Shown here: piece by piece, positions 42,744 to 53,667 of the stretch
Position numbering within the stretch: position 1 is the first letter of the stretch
How the letters are laid out: every line of letters begins with the position of its first letter
NCBI GenBank assembly: GCA_963931805.1
Contig: OZ007502.1
Span: 84,848,136 to 84,912,135, forward strand
Length of the DNA stretch: 64,000 nt
Source: Microdon myrmicae
Taxonomy: Eukaryota > Arthropoda > Insecta > Diptera > Syrphidae
Direction: 5' to 3'
Position numbers and translations under genes: made by a program
Notes under the pieces: generated by a model
The model's input: only the letters and a program-made list of their open reading frames with translations
Database searches by the model: none
Told to the model about the DNA's origin: nothing

Positions 42744-42839
42744 GACGCTCTAAGCTAAACATAATATGACTATTGTATAACTTGCTTTCGGCGACAGGAC
42801 TTTATTTGTGGCTGTAGTTATGATTATTTGTTTAATTGG

Positions 42840-42999
<160 letters not shown>

Positions 43000-43262
43000 A
43001 AAAGAACTTAACTTGAATCTTCTACTACCCTAATTCTAGCTAAGTATGTGTAAGCTTGCCGCTAATGATTGTAGTGATTCTAGAAACCACTTAATTGCCA
43101 TTCAAACACCAGAACTGTTGGTGCTGTTTAATATTATCGTCCCGGTCTCTTTGGCAGATAGCCCTACTGAAGCGCAGGAGCTCTTCTTCGGTGCCCGTGA
43201 CTTCTCGCCGCGTCTATGGATGATCTACTTGCATGATAGATCGGCGGTATTCCGGATCTATC

Positions 43263-44554
43263 CTATATAAGCCCGTTCATGTCCAAATCAAGGAACGCCT
43301 CTGGTGGAACAAACCCGTTACGACGCACGCTCCCAAAGTAGAGAGTATGTGGATAATAAGCCCCGAAAATTAGGTCATTGGACAAGTTTAATGCTCTTGC
43401 AATATGTCCTCTGATTAATTTGATTTTAAATTTATCCACCCTATTTATGTAGGCTTCATTATATAAACTCTCATTTGAATAGTACTTTTCATAGTTCGAT
43501 TCCGGTGTTCGATATAATCTGAGACAAGTTCTAAGACACTTCCTTTTGAACACCCGAATCTTTTCCATAAAATTTGGACCTATGTTAAACCATACTGGAC
43601 AACTATATATGAGCGCTGGCCTGATTAGCGTCATGTAGCATATAACTTTTACCCTGCTGTCAAGTTGGCTACTGTGAAATAGCCTCCGTATCATAGCAAA
43701 GATTTTCCTGGTTTTGACTAAAGCAGCGTCTACTTTTCTGTTGAAATACAGATATTGATCTAGCCAGAGACCAAGGTATTTAACTACACTCTTGGTTTCC
43801 TGTTTGCCTCCATGCTGTTCCACGATAACTAACTTCCATCAGATTTTTCTTGTGTCGTTCGTGGCTTTATACATTGGGGTTCTAAATAGAATGGCTTCAC
43901 ATTTCTGGAAATTGATCTTAAGTTTCCAGTAGTCACAATAAGGCTCCACTTTGTTGAGGTCGCACTGTGGTAACCTGTTTGTGATCTCAACCTTCGGAGC
44001 TGTTCTGTAAATTATGAGATCGTCTGCGTACGCAATAGCATGCGGATGTGCTTCCAACAAGTCGCTAATGTAAATATTAAAAAGTATTGGAGAACGTACC
44101 GCTCCCTGTTGCAAGCCATTTTATTAGAGGTCACATTACCACTTTTGACCACGAACCTCCTGTCATTTAACATATCGTAAAGTGCATATAGTAAAGGCAA
44201 AGGCGTATGTATGCCATGTCTGACCAGTTTGTAATACAACCTTTCGATCCAGGCGGTATCAAAGGCTTTTTCCAAGTTGATCAGACAGGCCCCTGAGAAT
44301 TGGTTTCTACATTTACTCAATTGTATGTCGGAGACCAGTTTAGCTACCGTATGCGTGGTTTCATCACATGTCTTAAAGCCAAACTGGTCATTCGGAATAA
44401 TGTTGTTGTCGTCTGCCCATTTTAACAGGGCTTTGTTAATAGTCCTTTCGAATACTTTACTGCCGCTTGGAAGTAAACCTATCGAACGCATGTTCATTGG
44501 GTTTGTACAGTCTTTGCCTTTTTTTAGATGCGCTGTATGATTGTCGTTTTCCAA
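43263..44554 (-). pseudogene. J1b reverse transcriptase and C-terminal domain
   Basis: The RT opens with NPMNMRSIGLLPSGSKVFE, then NIIPNDQFGFK, ACLINLEKAFDTAWIE (first catalytic D) and RRFVVKSG. In the next frame it has QQGAVRSPILFNIYISDLL and AIAYADDLIIY (catalytic YADD). After another frame change the C-terminal domain reads VKYLGLWLDQYLYFN and RPALIYSCPVWFN, typical of Jockey-type LINEs. Three frames are needed to cover it, so it is a pseudogene. The 3' UTR leads to the poly(A) at 42995. Confidence 0.92.
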
Positions 44555-44587
44555 CGCTCAGAAAAGTATGTATTATTCAACGCGTTG

Positions 44588-46260
44588 TTAAACAGGACCG
44601 TGTATATATCTATTGCCATTGGGGGCAGGTTCTTGAGTTACGATATTAGGTACTCCATCTATTCCCACTGACTTTTTCCTTTTCAATGAGTGGAAGATAC
44701 TCTGGATTTCTTCCCTCGAAATTAAAAGGCTATTAGCCCTACCATTGGCATTAATGTCAATTGACAGCTTATCGTCACTGAATTCGTTGAAACCGGGATT
44801 CTCTGATTGCCAAAGTGAAATTTTATTTCGGAGGTGGAACTGATTCAGCAGAGCTCTGTCCTCCAAGTCGTGATTTCGGCGAATGCTTTCATTCACCGTG
44901 TACATTTCCTGAAAGACAACTCCCACAGCGTTCACCTTTTCCAAAGGATTTTCGATCCCGAAGAGCTCACCATTGAGGATCGCGGTCTCTGTATCTATGA
45001 CAATGTTGATTAGCAGCTGCGAGTTTACATTAGTACGTGAAATTTGAAGACGATGAATCTCGTTTTGATTATTTCTCCTCAAAATTTGTTTGTGGCAAAA
45101 TATTCGGGTTTTTAAATTTTATAGCTCGAATTCTGTTGTTCCAATACAAATTTGTTGCTAATCTGTAGTTAGCATTAAGTAATTGTTGGAGATTTTTTAA
45201 TCGCGATTTAGTGATATTATCACCTGGTCTTATCTGTCTGTAAACTGTCTGTATAATTGTTTTAATTTTGATAGCAGTCTGCTCTTTTTCTTGTGAAGGG
45301 CGTTTATTGTTGTATTGCCGCACATGTGTATGTGATCTGTAGTTGTTTTTTCTTGAATTGCTTTGTCCATTGTTCGTTTTACGGTTTCGTCCATTTTTTG
45401 AATGTATTTGTCGATTTCGTCATTTGTCAGGTTTCTGTTTATCGGCAGATTAAAGTCATTCGAACGTAGTTCTCTTGTTAATGATCTGGTGAACCGTGGC
45501 CATCGCATTGCCCTTTAGTTGTAGGGTTGCGGGGTCACGAATTCCTCCAGATCTGCGAGATCGTTCGGAAGTTCTATACACAGTGGTCACTGTCGTATTT
45601 AATTGTCCGTAAACTGTTTCGGTTTCGTCTGTTGGTGTTAAGTGGTCTCAGTCGTGAGTCAATAAGCAAGATATCTAAGAACGATCTACCTCTAGGGGAC
45701 GATGGATATTCCGTAGCTAGTAGGTCAGTTCTATTTTCTATATGATACTGATCTAACCAACCAGCCAACTGATTTCCTGTGGCATTCGATAAATAATTAC
45801 CCCAATTTTTATGGATGGTGTTCATATCTCCACTTAAAAAATAGTTTTTGTTCGAGTGCAATTGTAAGAATCGAAAGAGTGTCTCGAGCTCTGCTGTAAA
45901 GAGGTTATGTTGGTGCTCCTCAGGTGCATAGACCGTAATCCTTTCTGAAAGGGCATGCGTACGATGCAGGCTTCGAGCACCCGGAACATGCGCACTTCTC
46001 CACTATTTATAACTTTATGATGGATTCCTTTATAATAAAGATTGCAACACCTCCCCGTTGAGAGGCGTTAGGTCGATCACTTCGTAAAATATCGTAATTT
46101 GTGAGCCCTATATTATACTTCTGGTTTAACTTTGTTTTTCCCCGCCAGAAGCATATCAGGATTTTCATCTTGAAACAGGTTGAAAAGCGTGGCTCTTCTC
46201 TCAGTTCTTATTATTGAATTTACATTCACGACAAGAACTTTGATTGATGTTTTGGTTAGA
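44588..46260 (-). pseudogene. J1b endonuclease and linker
   Basis: The endonuclease end is visible at 45861-45574: DMNTIHKNWGNYLSN, GRSFLDILLID and KYDSDHCV. Earlier endonuclease sequence (46260-45870) is frame-broken but AT-rich and collinear with J1a. The linker at 45508-45230 has RTMDKAIQEK. That at 45082-44588 has LKRKKSVGIDGVPN, the conserved start of an RT domain. Several stops separate the pieces. Confidence 0.85.
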
Positions 46261-46277
46261 GGGTTTATATCGACTTT

Positions 46278-47648
46278 TTATTTAGATCTATTCGAGATCT
46301 CGTTTATTTGACTTTGCAGCTGTGTCATCTGTCTCTGCAGATTGAGCAAGACTGTGAACACGTCTGCTTGTGATGCTCTTTCAGTCTGTGTGGGAGTATT
46401 TGTGGCTACCAGTGTTGTAGCCTGTCTGGTTGTTCTCCCCCGGCCACAATATCCGCATACGACCGCTGTGATGTTACGGACATTGTTGTTCGAGTTGCCT
46501 CTGTTTTTTTGTTTTTGCCGAGTCACGCTTCTTGACATTAATTTTCGGAATTTAGGACATCCTCGATAGTTAGCGGGATGTCCCTTATTCTGACACACTG
46601 CACACTTTAGAAGAGCTTTGTCTTCTACCCTTTCTTTCCCCAGTGGGCATTCTTCTGTCTTATAGTCCTGTCCGCATTTTACGCAACGATGCCGCATTTC
46701 AGAGTTCGCCGCTGCGTGGCAGCGAACACATTGCAGAATGTCTCTGCCTTTTTTTACTTTGTCCCATATGACAATTTGATGATCCAAGACTGTGATTTTC
46801 CTTAGACCACCAATTTTGCTGCTCGGTGATAATTGGACCAATTGGAGCTTCCGGCTTTCTCTTATTGCCTTGGTTGTGGTGAACGGTTTTACCGCGCTAA
46901 ATTCGAGATCTTCATGCTTCAGGTTTTGAAGCATTTCGAGCAGAGACTCCGGTTCCGTTTCAGGGTCGACGCCCTTTAATAGCACTGTTGCGCTCGTTGT
47001 TTCTTTCGGCGTGAAGGAGTAAAATTCCGCGGTGGAGCTTGTTAAAACCTCTTTAATTTTGTCGTGGTCTACCACCATATCGGTTTGAATGTCATGCCTG
47101 TTACCTGCCAGTCCTTTAATTACAAAATTGTTTCCTACAGCCAGCTTACAACGACTTACCAATTCCTTACACTCAATATTGGTGTTTATTGGTGGCATCT
47201 TTATTTTTCTGTTGTTGTTGATTTTCTGCTGTTGTGCTGCTTGCTGTTCCTGTGGGCGGTTTTGTGTCGTAGTTGCTGTTGCTGTTGATGTTGATGTTAA
47301 TGTTAATGTTAATGTTAATGTTAATGTTAATGTTAATGTTAATGTTAATGTTAATGTTAAGGTTAATGTTAATATTAATGTTAATGTTAATGTTAATGTT
47401 AATGTTAATGTTAATGTTAATGTTAATGTTATTGTTAATGTTAATGTTAATGTTAATGTTAATGTTAATGTTAATGTTAATGTTAATGTTAATGTTAATG
47501 TTAATGTTAATGTTAATGTTAATGTTAATGTTAATGTTAATGTTAATGTTAATGTTAATGTTAATGTTAAAGTTAATGTTAATGTTAATGATGTTGATCC
47601 TAGATCCTTGACCCTCGACTTTTGACCTTTGGCCGACCTTTCATGCAT
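46278..47648 (-). CDS. J1b ORF1 (Gag-like) with a long Leu-Thr repeat
   Basis: A 456-codon frame without stops. Residues ~20-120 are a Leu-Thr dipeptide repeat written by (TTAACA)n. After an Asn/Gln-rich spacer comes a Gag-like domain (NIECKELVSRCKLAVGNN, then FYSFTPKETTSATVLLKGVD) and a zinc-knuckle region (CVRCHAAANSEMRHRCVKC, CAVCQNKGHPANYRGC). A C-terminal coiled-coil-like segment (LNLQRQMTQLQSQINEI) follows. The knuckles are normal for Jockey-type ORF1 and bind RNA. The repeat is probably a microsatellite expansion in or upstream of the true start, so the real protein may begin near KIKMPPINTN. Confidence 0.8.
   Translation of the reverse strand: MHERSAKGQKSRVKDLGSTSLTLTLTLTLTLTLTLTLTLTLTLTLTLTLTLTLTLTLTLTLTLTLTLTLTLTITLTLTLTLTLTLTLTLTLILTLTLTLTLTLTLTLTLTLTLTLTLTSTSTATATTTQNRPQEQQAAQQQKINNNRKIKMPPINTNIECKELVSRCKLAVGNNFVIKGLAGNRHDIQTDMVVDHDKIKEVLTSSTAEFYSFTPKETTSATVLLKGVDPETEPESLLEMLQNLKHEDLEFSAVKPFTTTKAIRESRKLQLVQLSPSSKIGGLRKITVLDHQIVIWDKVKKGRDILQCVRCHAAANSEMRHRCVKCGQDYKTEECPLGKERVEDKALLKCAVCQNKGHPANYRGCPKFRKLMSRSVTRQKQKNRGNSNNNVRNITAVVCGYCGRGRTTRQATTLVATNTPTQTERASQADVFTVLLNLQRQMTQLQSQINEISNRSK
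47286..47592. repeat. (GTTAAT)n hexamer microsatellite
   Basis: About 50 near-perfect copies of GTTAAT, with rare variants such as GTTAAG, ATATTA and GTTATT. It is open in several frames on both strands (Val-Asn and Leu-Met on plus, Leu-Thr on minus), so the long frames across it carry little evidential weight. It differs from the insect telomere repeat TTAGG. Confidence 0.95.
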
Positions 47649-47650
47649 AC

Positions 47651-48072
47651 TACTTCTATTGCGTTAAAAAATGTTGGAAAAAGCACAGTGACGGTTCTAC
47701 GAACCCCACAAAGCACTCTAAAGCAAATCCCTTAGCTCGCCCAGGCATACTTTCGTCCTCAACCGCACGTCCTCTCTTACATGTGGGTTGCATATTTCAC
47801 CAAACTCCTTGTGCGAATTCCTTGGAAATACATTAGCAGAAAAATTCATTAACCAACGCGTCAAAAATTACTAAAACGCCACGTGGTCAAGTATTGGCCA
47901 ATACTGGTGATCTCGTCTGGAGCCAGCCGCAATTCGGTTTTCCCGAAAAGATCACCGTAAATGCAGGCTCAAAGACGGCAATTATTACTAACAAGTACCC
48001 TACTATAGAAACAATTACCTGTAACTATCGCAGCCGAAAATAATGACCGCGGCCAGGTAAAATACCCCGGGT
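47651..48072. other. No recognisable feature
   Basis: Lies between J1b and a SINE. No coding motif seen. The short GAACCCCACAAAGCACTCTAAAGC block near 47698 loosely resembles the LTR-end/flank at 42731-42760, probably by chance. Confidence 0.35.
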
Positions 48073-48085
48073 AATTAAGCACCAG

Positions 48086-48283
48086 GCTCCTCGATAGTAT
48101 AGTGGTTAGTATACCCGGCTGTCACGCGGGAGACCTGGGGTCGATTCCCCATCAGGGAGGCTCTGGCACAAGACTAATAATCTTGCCCGGAAAAAAAAAA
48201 TCATTATGGAAAATTTAACATGCCTCAGGACTTGCTAAATAAGGCCAAGACCAGCTCCCGGTTGTACTGCCGATGATGATGAT
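48086..48283 (+). mobile_element. tRNA-Asp SINE, full length
   Basis: The complete head has several B-arm substitutions (GGGTCGATTCC, ATCAGGGAGG). Body and GAT tail follow. The target duplication AATTAAGCACCAG lies at 48073-48085 and 48284-48296, extendable to 15 bp. Confidence 0.92.
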
Positions 48284-48299
48284 AATTAAGCACCAGGAA

Positions 48300-49520
48300 A
48301 AACACAAAAAATATACCCCCGAGGTAGAAAAGGTCATCAGGTACGGAGGAAATATAAAAAGGTTTAACGAGGGGAAAGAAAACAAAAAGACGACGAATCT
48401 TTTTTCGGGGAGAATTTTTGCCGTCGCGAGATATATTATTTAGTACGATAGTAACAAGGAAGAAAACGACGAAGTAAAAAGGAAGAAAAGGTGACTCGGG
48501 CGCGGCCCAAGGCGAATGCAATAAAAGAGTCGCGAGTTTAGTTAAGAAAACGAAAAATGTAATTAAAAAATATATAAAAGGAAAAAAAAAATCTAAAACG
48601 AGTCCAAACGTCCTTATTTCTTTTCTGCGTGGACTATGTTCGGTGGAACATATTTGTTCTGCGTCGAGCTCTTCCTCGACGAGACAGCAAAATATGTTCC
48701 GTGGTCGTTCCCCACGAATCTGATGAATTAACGGACCTTCTGCGTCGAGCTCATCCTCGACGGGACAGCAAATATTTGAACTAACCATCAGCTTAAGGCA
48801 AATCAAATAGACACAACAAATAAATTAACCGAGGATCGTCTTCACGAGATCCATCACTTTTAATATCGATACATTATCACCAGTTACAAAACTAAAAACC
48901 TGTACAAAAAAAAAGAGTACCGATGGCACCAAAAATCTTCTTAGCTCTAACTTTAAATACATCTGTGTAAAGTAACGCAACTACAAAACTGTGTCAAACA
49001 GTAACAATAAAAACTGTTAATGAATAGACAATTTTTCCTTCTCCTCTATTCAGCAACTAGCAGCATTCAGTGCCACCACAGAATTTTCTGTTGTAACCTC
49101 ATAGTTTGCTTTTATTGAGGTATAACCTTAGGCGCTAAATGTTTGAGTGTATTGTTGTCGAATCGACGACGTGTGTTGCTGGTAGCAGCTTTCATTGATA
49201 TGGCAGGATAACATTCTTCGTCCATATCATCTGGTCTTTAAGTGTAGATTTTTCGGTGAGTTTGGCATAGAATCACCATCTTAATACAAACTGTAGGAAT
49301 GTTCCGATTTGATTGGTATTGTGCCGAGCAGTGCATCTGAAATCAATTTGTCCTTAGAATCACTGCTGGCATTTCCGAGTGACATTTGAGGCTGCTTGAT
49401 GTTTTCCTCTTATTTTGAATCTTTGATCGTTTATGCTTTGTTGCTATACTGCAACAATATTGAATAAATCCGCCAAACCACTACTATCACTAAAGAGCAA
49501 TTAAAATCAGAAAATTACAT
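48300..49520. other. Unrecognised stretch with a repeated hairpin block
   Basis: A 31-32-bp direct repeat, TTCTGCGTCGAGCTC then TCCTCGACGRGACAGC, occurs at 48657-48688 and 48738-48769, 81 bp apart. Each copy contains a CGTCGAG/CTCGACG inverted repeat. The first copy is also enclosed by GGAACATATTT and AAATATGTTCC, giving a nested stem. A 193-codon minus frame (48225-48806) crosses this block and the SINE; it is not credible as a gene. The rest shows nothing I recognise. Confidence 0.5.
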
Positions 49521-49540
49521 ACACAGTTGTATTAAGTAAT

Positions 49541-50023
49541 TTGGCTTTTCTGTGCACGATCCTGAATTCAGTATATTATTGGTCAGAAAGGAAGAAAGAT
49601 CTATTTGCAATGATAAGACAATATGGTAAACCAAGAGTGTTTTTTTACAATAAGTGCAACGAGATAGGATGCCCAAAATTGCTGCAATTGTTGCATAATT
49701 TAAAAAATAATTCTGGAATGTCAGTTGAAGATACAGCAGCATTAAATTTCATCGAAAAGAGTACGCCATTTAATGAAGACGCAGTTACTTGCGCTATATA
49801 TTTCAATAAGTTGGTCAATGTTCTCATGAAAATACTGCAATCAAAAAGATTTAGTTCTTTCAAGAAATATAGAATTTTGTATTATTTCAAAAGAATTGAA
49901 TTTGAACATCAGTGTAGTCCACATGCACACATTTTAGCTTGGCTAGAAAGTGCTCCCGAAGATGCACTTGGAGAAGATGACAATAAAGCCTTTGAGCTTA
50001 TATTCAATTCAATTTTTATTTAG
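49541..50023 (+). pseudogene. Helentron Rep, HUH nuclease region
   Basis: About 150 codons of Helitron-type Rep: NSVYYWSERKKDLFAMIRQYG, the MSVEDTAALNFIEKST block, then YFKRIEFEHQCSPHAHILAWLE. HAH is the metal-binding HUH motif. The frame begins truncated and is cut at 50002 (KAFELI) by the J3 insertion; the last few codons are J3 sequence. After the 13-bp duplication the Rep frame resumes at 53668. Confidence 0.9.
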
Positions 50024-50279
50024 TAGATAATTACATTTATGGTATATTTTACAACTAGTACTTAAGAGATTTAGGATAGCAATTCCTTTACAACTATAAT
50101 CTTAAATCTATATAACGACAATAGCACAATTTTAATGAATAACAAATAATAAATTAAGGGAAAACTACAATAAAAAACCCTTATATGAATCTTAAGACTA
50201 ATATTGCACGAGCTTCCGGTTATTTTATGTAGTAATGACCTCGATATAATTTTCATAGACAGAGTACATATGTAGTGAC

Positions 50280-52961
50280 TTAGGATAACGCAAGACGGGA
50301 AACGAGAACATTGTCAGAAAAAGAACAATTGACGAAGAAGTTTCGATTGATTTTGTCAATAAGGAACTCTACCGGTTTAACGTTGGCGTTTTCATGTAGT
50401 TCATGTGTCGAATAATGCCATGGCAAATTCAGCAACATTTTCAATATTTTATTTTGACACCTTTGCAATTTTATTTTGTGTGTGCGAGCTCAATTACACC
50501 ATACAGGGGCCCCGTACAGGAGTATCGCTTGAAAAATGGTTTTAAATATTATAATTTTATTTTCGGTGCTTAGCTTTGATTTTCTACACACTAATGGATA
50601 CATAACTCTTACGACTTTGTTTATTTTGTCAATTGTGGTAGTGATGTGTTTTTGAAAGATGAGTTTTTTATCTAGAATAATACCTAGATATCTACACTCT
50701 TCGGACCAATCAATATCAACTGCACACATACTGAGTTTAGTGCCATTTGGTAGGTAACAGTGTTTCCTACATCTCGAAAACCAGACAGCTTGTGTTTTAT
50801 TACCATTTATTTTTATTTTCCATTTCCTGTAATATACTGCTAGCTTGTCAAGAGCTGCTTGCAAAGAGTTGTAGACATTAGTGAATAAGGCACCCGAAGA
50901 GAAAATGGCCGTATCATCCGCAAACATAGCTACCTGAATGTTTTCACCTAGACATGGTAAATCTGCGACAAACAATGTAAATAATATGGGACCAAGGACC
51001 GAGCCCTGGGGTACACCATGGTGGATTTGGTGAGTAGAGGATATGTCGGTTCCTAAACTCACAACATATTTTCTCGAACGAAGAAAGCTCTGGATAATTT
51101 TGATAAGCGGTATTGGCAGCTTAAGTTTTAGTAGCTTATAAATCAAGGCATCGTGCCATACCGTATCAAAAGCTTTTTCGATGTCTAGAAGAACTAGTCC
51201 CGTTGACTCCTTGTCGATGAATTTACCAGCTATGTGGTTTTTAATGCGCAAGACTTGGTGGATTGTGCTGTGACCACTACGGAAACCGAACTGAAAGTTT
51301 GGTAAGATGTTATTGTCTTCCACAAAACGATCAATCCTTTCCTTAATGATTTTTTCTAAGAGCTTACTTAGACAGCTAAGTAGACTAATATGTCTGTAGC
51401 TTTCGGGGCTGTTCTTCGGTTTGCCGGGTTTCGGGATAGGTATTACTTTTTCTGTTTTCCAACAGTCCGGAAAATAACAATTCTTAAGACAAGCGTTGAA
51501 AATGAATGTTAAATAGTTACTTGCAGCAGGTGGAAGTGCTTTGATTAATTTGTTGTTAATATTATCGAGACCCGCGGCCTTTTTTGATTTCGATTTTTTT
51601 ATCAATTCTTTAACTTTGCTGATATTAGTTGCGTAAGTACTTTCAGCTGGTGTTTGAGAAAGTACATAGATAGTGTTAGCAACTTCAGCTTCAGTATACG
51701 CGTCGCTTATATGCATAGATATGGAGTGGTTCTTACTAAACGTGTTAGCAAGTAGGTTCGATTTCTCCACTGAAGAAATAAACAACTTGTCGTGAACTTT
51801 AAACGGAGGAATACTGCACCCTCTCTTTTTCATAATTTTTGATATTTTCCAGAACGGTTTGCTTGCTTTGTCAAGAGAGGAAAGGTGTTTATTCCAACAC
51901 TTGTTCCTATATGTTGAGATTTCGTTTTTAATGATATTATTTAAGACTTTAACATTAACTAGAAAACAATCGATTCTATAACGCAGCCATTTTCTTCTTT
52001 CAGAGTTTCGTAGCCTAATCAGATGTAAGATATTTTCAGGAAGCGGTGCCTTATCAACTGGAGCAGTGGAACATTTAGGTATCGCAAGATCGGCCGCTCT
52101 ATTGATAATAGAAACAAAATTGTTGCATAGGATATCAATGTGCTCGCTGCAGGTTATAGAATTTAGGCTGGTATCACCTAGAACCAAGTTCGTGTTTATA
52201 TATGATTTATAACAATTCCAGTTGGCGGCGGAATAGTTGTGGTATAAACTGGTACGATTTACAACTACTGTATGATTCACTGTGAGGCTGATCGGAAGGT
52301 GGTCTGAACTTAACGCATTTAGAGTTAATGGTACTGTGCAGTAATTTGGAATATTAGTGATATATAGATCGAGAGTTGAGGGGTTCTTGTTAGCACTCGC
52401 TGGGATATAGGTGGGAAGAAGTGGATAAAGTATGGAAAAACTTGGGCTGGATTCAGCAACATCTAGTAAAATGTTACCCCAGCTGTTTGCCCTAAGACAA
52501 TTCCACGACTGATGTATGCAGTTTAGATCACCACCAATAATTACCTTGTTTCGAGTGTTGACTCTATACAATTTTTGCAGATCCCGCTTAAAGTAAGTAG
52601 ATTTTTCTAGGTTTCTATTTCCTCCAGGGAAATAGACCGAAAAAAGACTCACCTTGGAATTGTCACTTAATGTTACCTCTATACTAATTTCCTCAATTAA
52701 CTTAAGGCGCAATGAAGGACGCAAGGAATGTTCTATACATTTTTTCACAACAATGGCGACACCTCCACCACTAGCATGTACCCTGTCTAGGCGATAACAT
52801 ATGTAATTTTGATGTGAGAAAGAAATGTCTTGTTTGAGCCAGGTTTCTGAAACAAGTGCAATGTCAATATTAAAATTTATCAAGAAACTAAAAAATTCAT
52901 GCTTTTTGTTTTTGATGCTTCTCGCATTCCAAGTTATGATGTTAAGAGAATTTCTTAACAT
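50280..52961 (-). pseudogene. J3 ORF2: endonuclease and reverse transcriptase
   Basis: 823 codons from 52961, ending at an in-frame stop near 50490. The same frame then continues to 50280 (QRCQNKILKMLLNLPWHYST), so one nonsense mutation removes the last ~65 residues. The endonuclease has WNARSIKNKK, LVSETWLKQD, IIGGDLNCIHQSWNC, TLDLYITNIP and LSSDHLPI. The RT has AAGLDNINNKLIKAL, SYRHISLLSC, FGFRSGHST, LLDIEKAFDTVWH, HHGVPQGSVLGPILF and the catalytic MFADDTAIF. The C-terminal domain has CRYLGIILDKKLIF and LLYGAPVW. Apart from the nonsense codon all core residues look intact, making it the best-preserved Jockey ORF2 here. Confidence 0.95.
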
Positions 52962-53653
52962 GTTTTTTCCGAGTATATGTACTTAATAGCTAATGAAGTA
53001 ATGACGTTAAATTGGTCAGCTTTGGTTTGACAAGCACTAAGCTTGGTTACAACTTCATTAAGAAGAGAGTTTATCTCGCTAAATGAGAACAGGTTATCAT
53101 TACTTAATGTTTCTGGCGGATTTTTCTTCGTGTGTGTCGTATCACTATTGGAAGGTTGCTGGGTTTGATGGAGGCCAGAAGCCCAGGTGGATGAAGGAAG
53201 TGAAGGTTGACGCACAGATCGGGGTAGTGGAGGAAAATTATCAATGGATAATCGGTCGGGCACTGTCTGCTGTTTGTCACTCGGAGGCTGTAGGAAGGTT
53301 GTATTTCCTGTACCACGTCCGCGTGGGGATAATTTGCGGCGAATATCTATGTACTGCTTTCGGCTTATGCATTCTGGATCGGTGGATTTATGTGGCCCAC
53401 TATTTGCACACTTGATGACCTCATTCGTTTTGCAGTCCGATGTTTTATGGTTTCCCGAACATATCGCACAGAAGCTATTTATATGACAATGCATCGAGCC
53501 GTGACCGTAAAGCTGGCAATTGTGACATTGTGTGACCTTACCTGGATTATGTTTTTTAAAGTCCCAGCGAACGATGGTTTTGAACAAGGTGGAGTAGTTC
53601 CGTTTTAGTTCGTTTAATTTAACTGTACCGCGTTGAATGTAGACGATGTACAA
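52955..53653 (-). pseudogene. J3 ORF1 (Gag-like), 5'-truncated
   Basis: 232 codons overlapping the ORF2 start by 7 bp. Zinc knuckles lie near the N-terminus (CHNCQLYGHGSMHC, CAICSGNHKTSDC, CANSGPHKSTDPEC). A polar, serine/threonine-rich middle follows, and the end (FSEINSLLNEVVTKLSACQT) could form a coiled coil. The missing N-terminal half was lost at integration, since the target duplication lies immediately outside. The overlapping ORF1/ORF2 layout suggests reinitiation, as proposed for related LINEs. Confidence 0.9.
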
Positions 53654-53667
53654 TCTTTGAGCTTATA

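Larger units (their letters stand above)
50003..53654 (-). mobile_element. Jockey-clade LINE J3, 5'-truncated
   Basis: A 3.65-kb insertion with the exact 13-bp duplication CTTTGAGCTTATA at 49990-50002 and 53655-53667. It contains the C-terminal part of ORF1 and a nearly complete ORF2, with ORF1/ORF2 overlap. The 3' end is AT-rich (AAATAAAAATTGAATTGAA on the minus strand) without a clean poly(A). It split the Helentron Rep gene. Confidence 0.95.

Noticed and set aside
47286..47592. Interstitial telomere repeat
   Set aside because: The unit is GTTAAT, not TTAGG or a TTAGGG relative.
46278..47648. A novel Leu-Thr repeat structural protein
   Set aside because: The repeat is a hexamer microsatellite open in several frames, and the downstream part is an ordinary LINE ORF1 with zinc knuckles.
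48225..48806. 193-codon minus-strand gene
   Set aside because: It runs through a SINE body and a low-complexity A-rich tract and has no domain.
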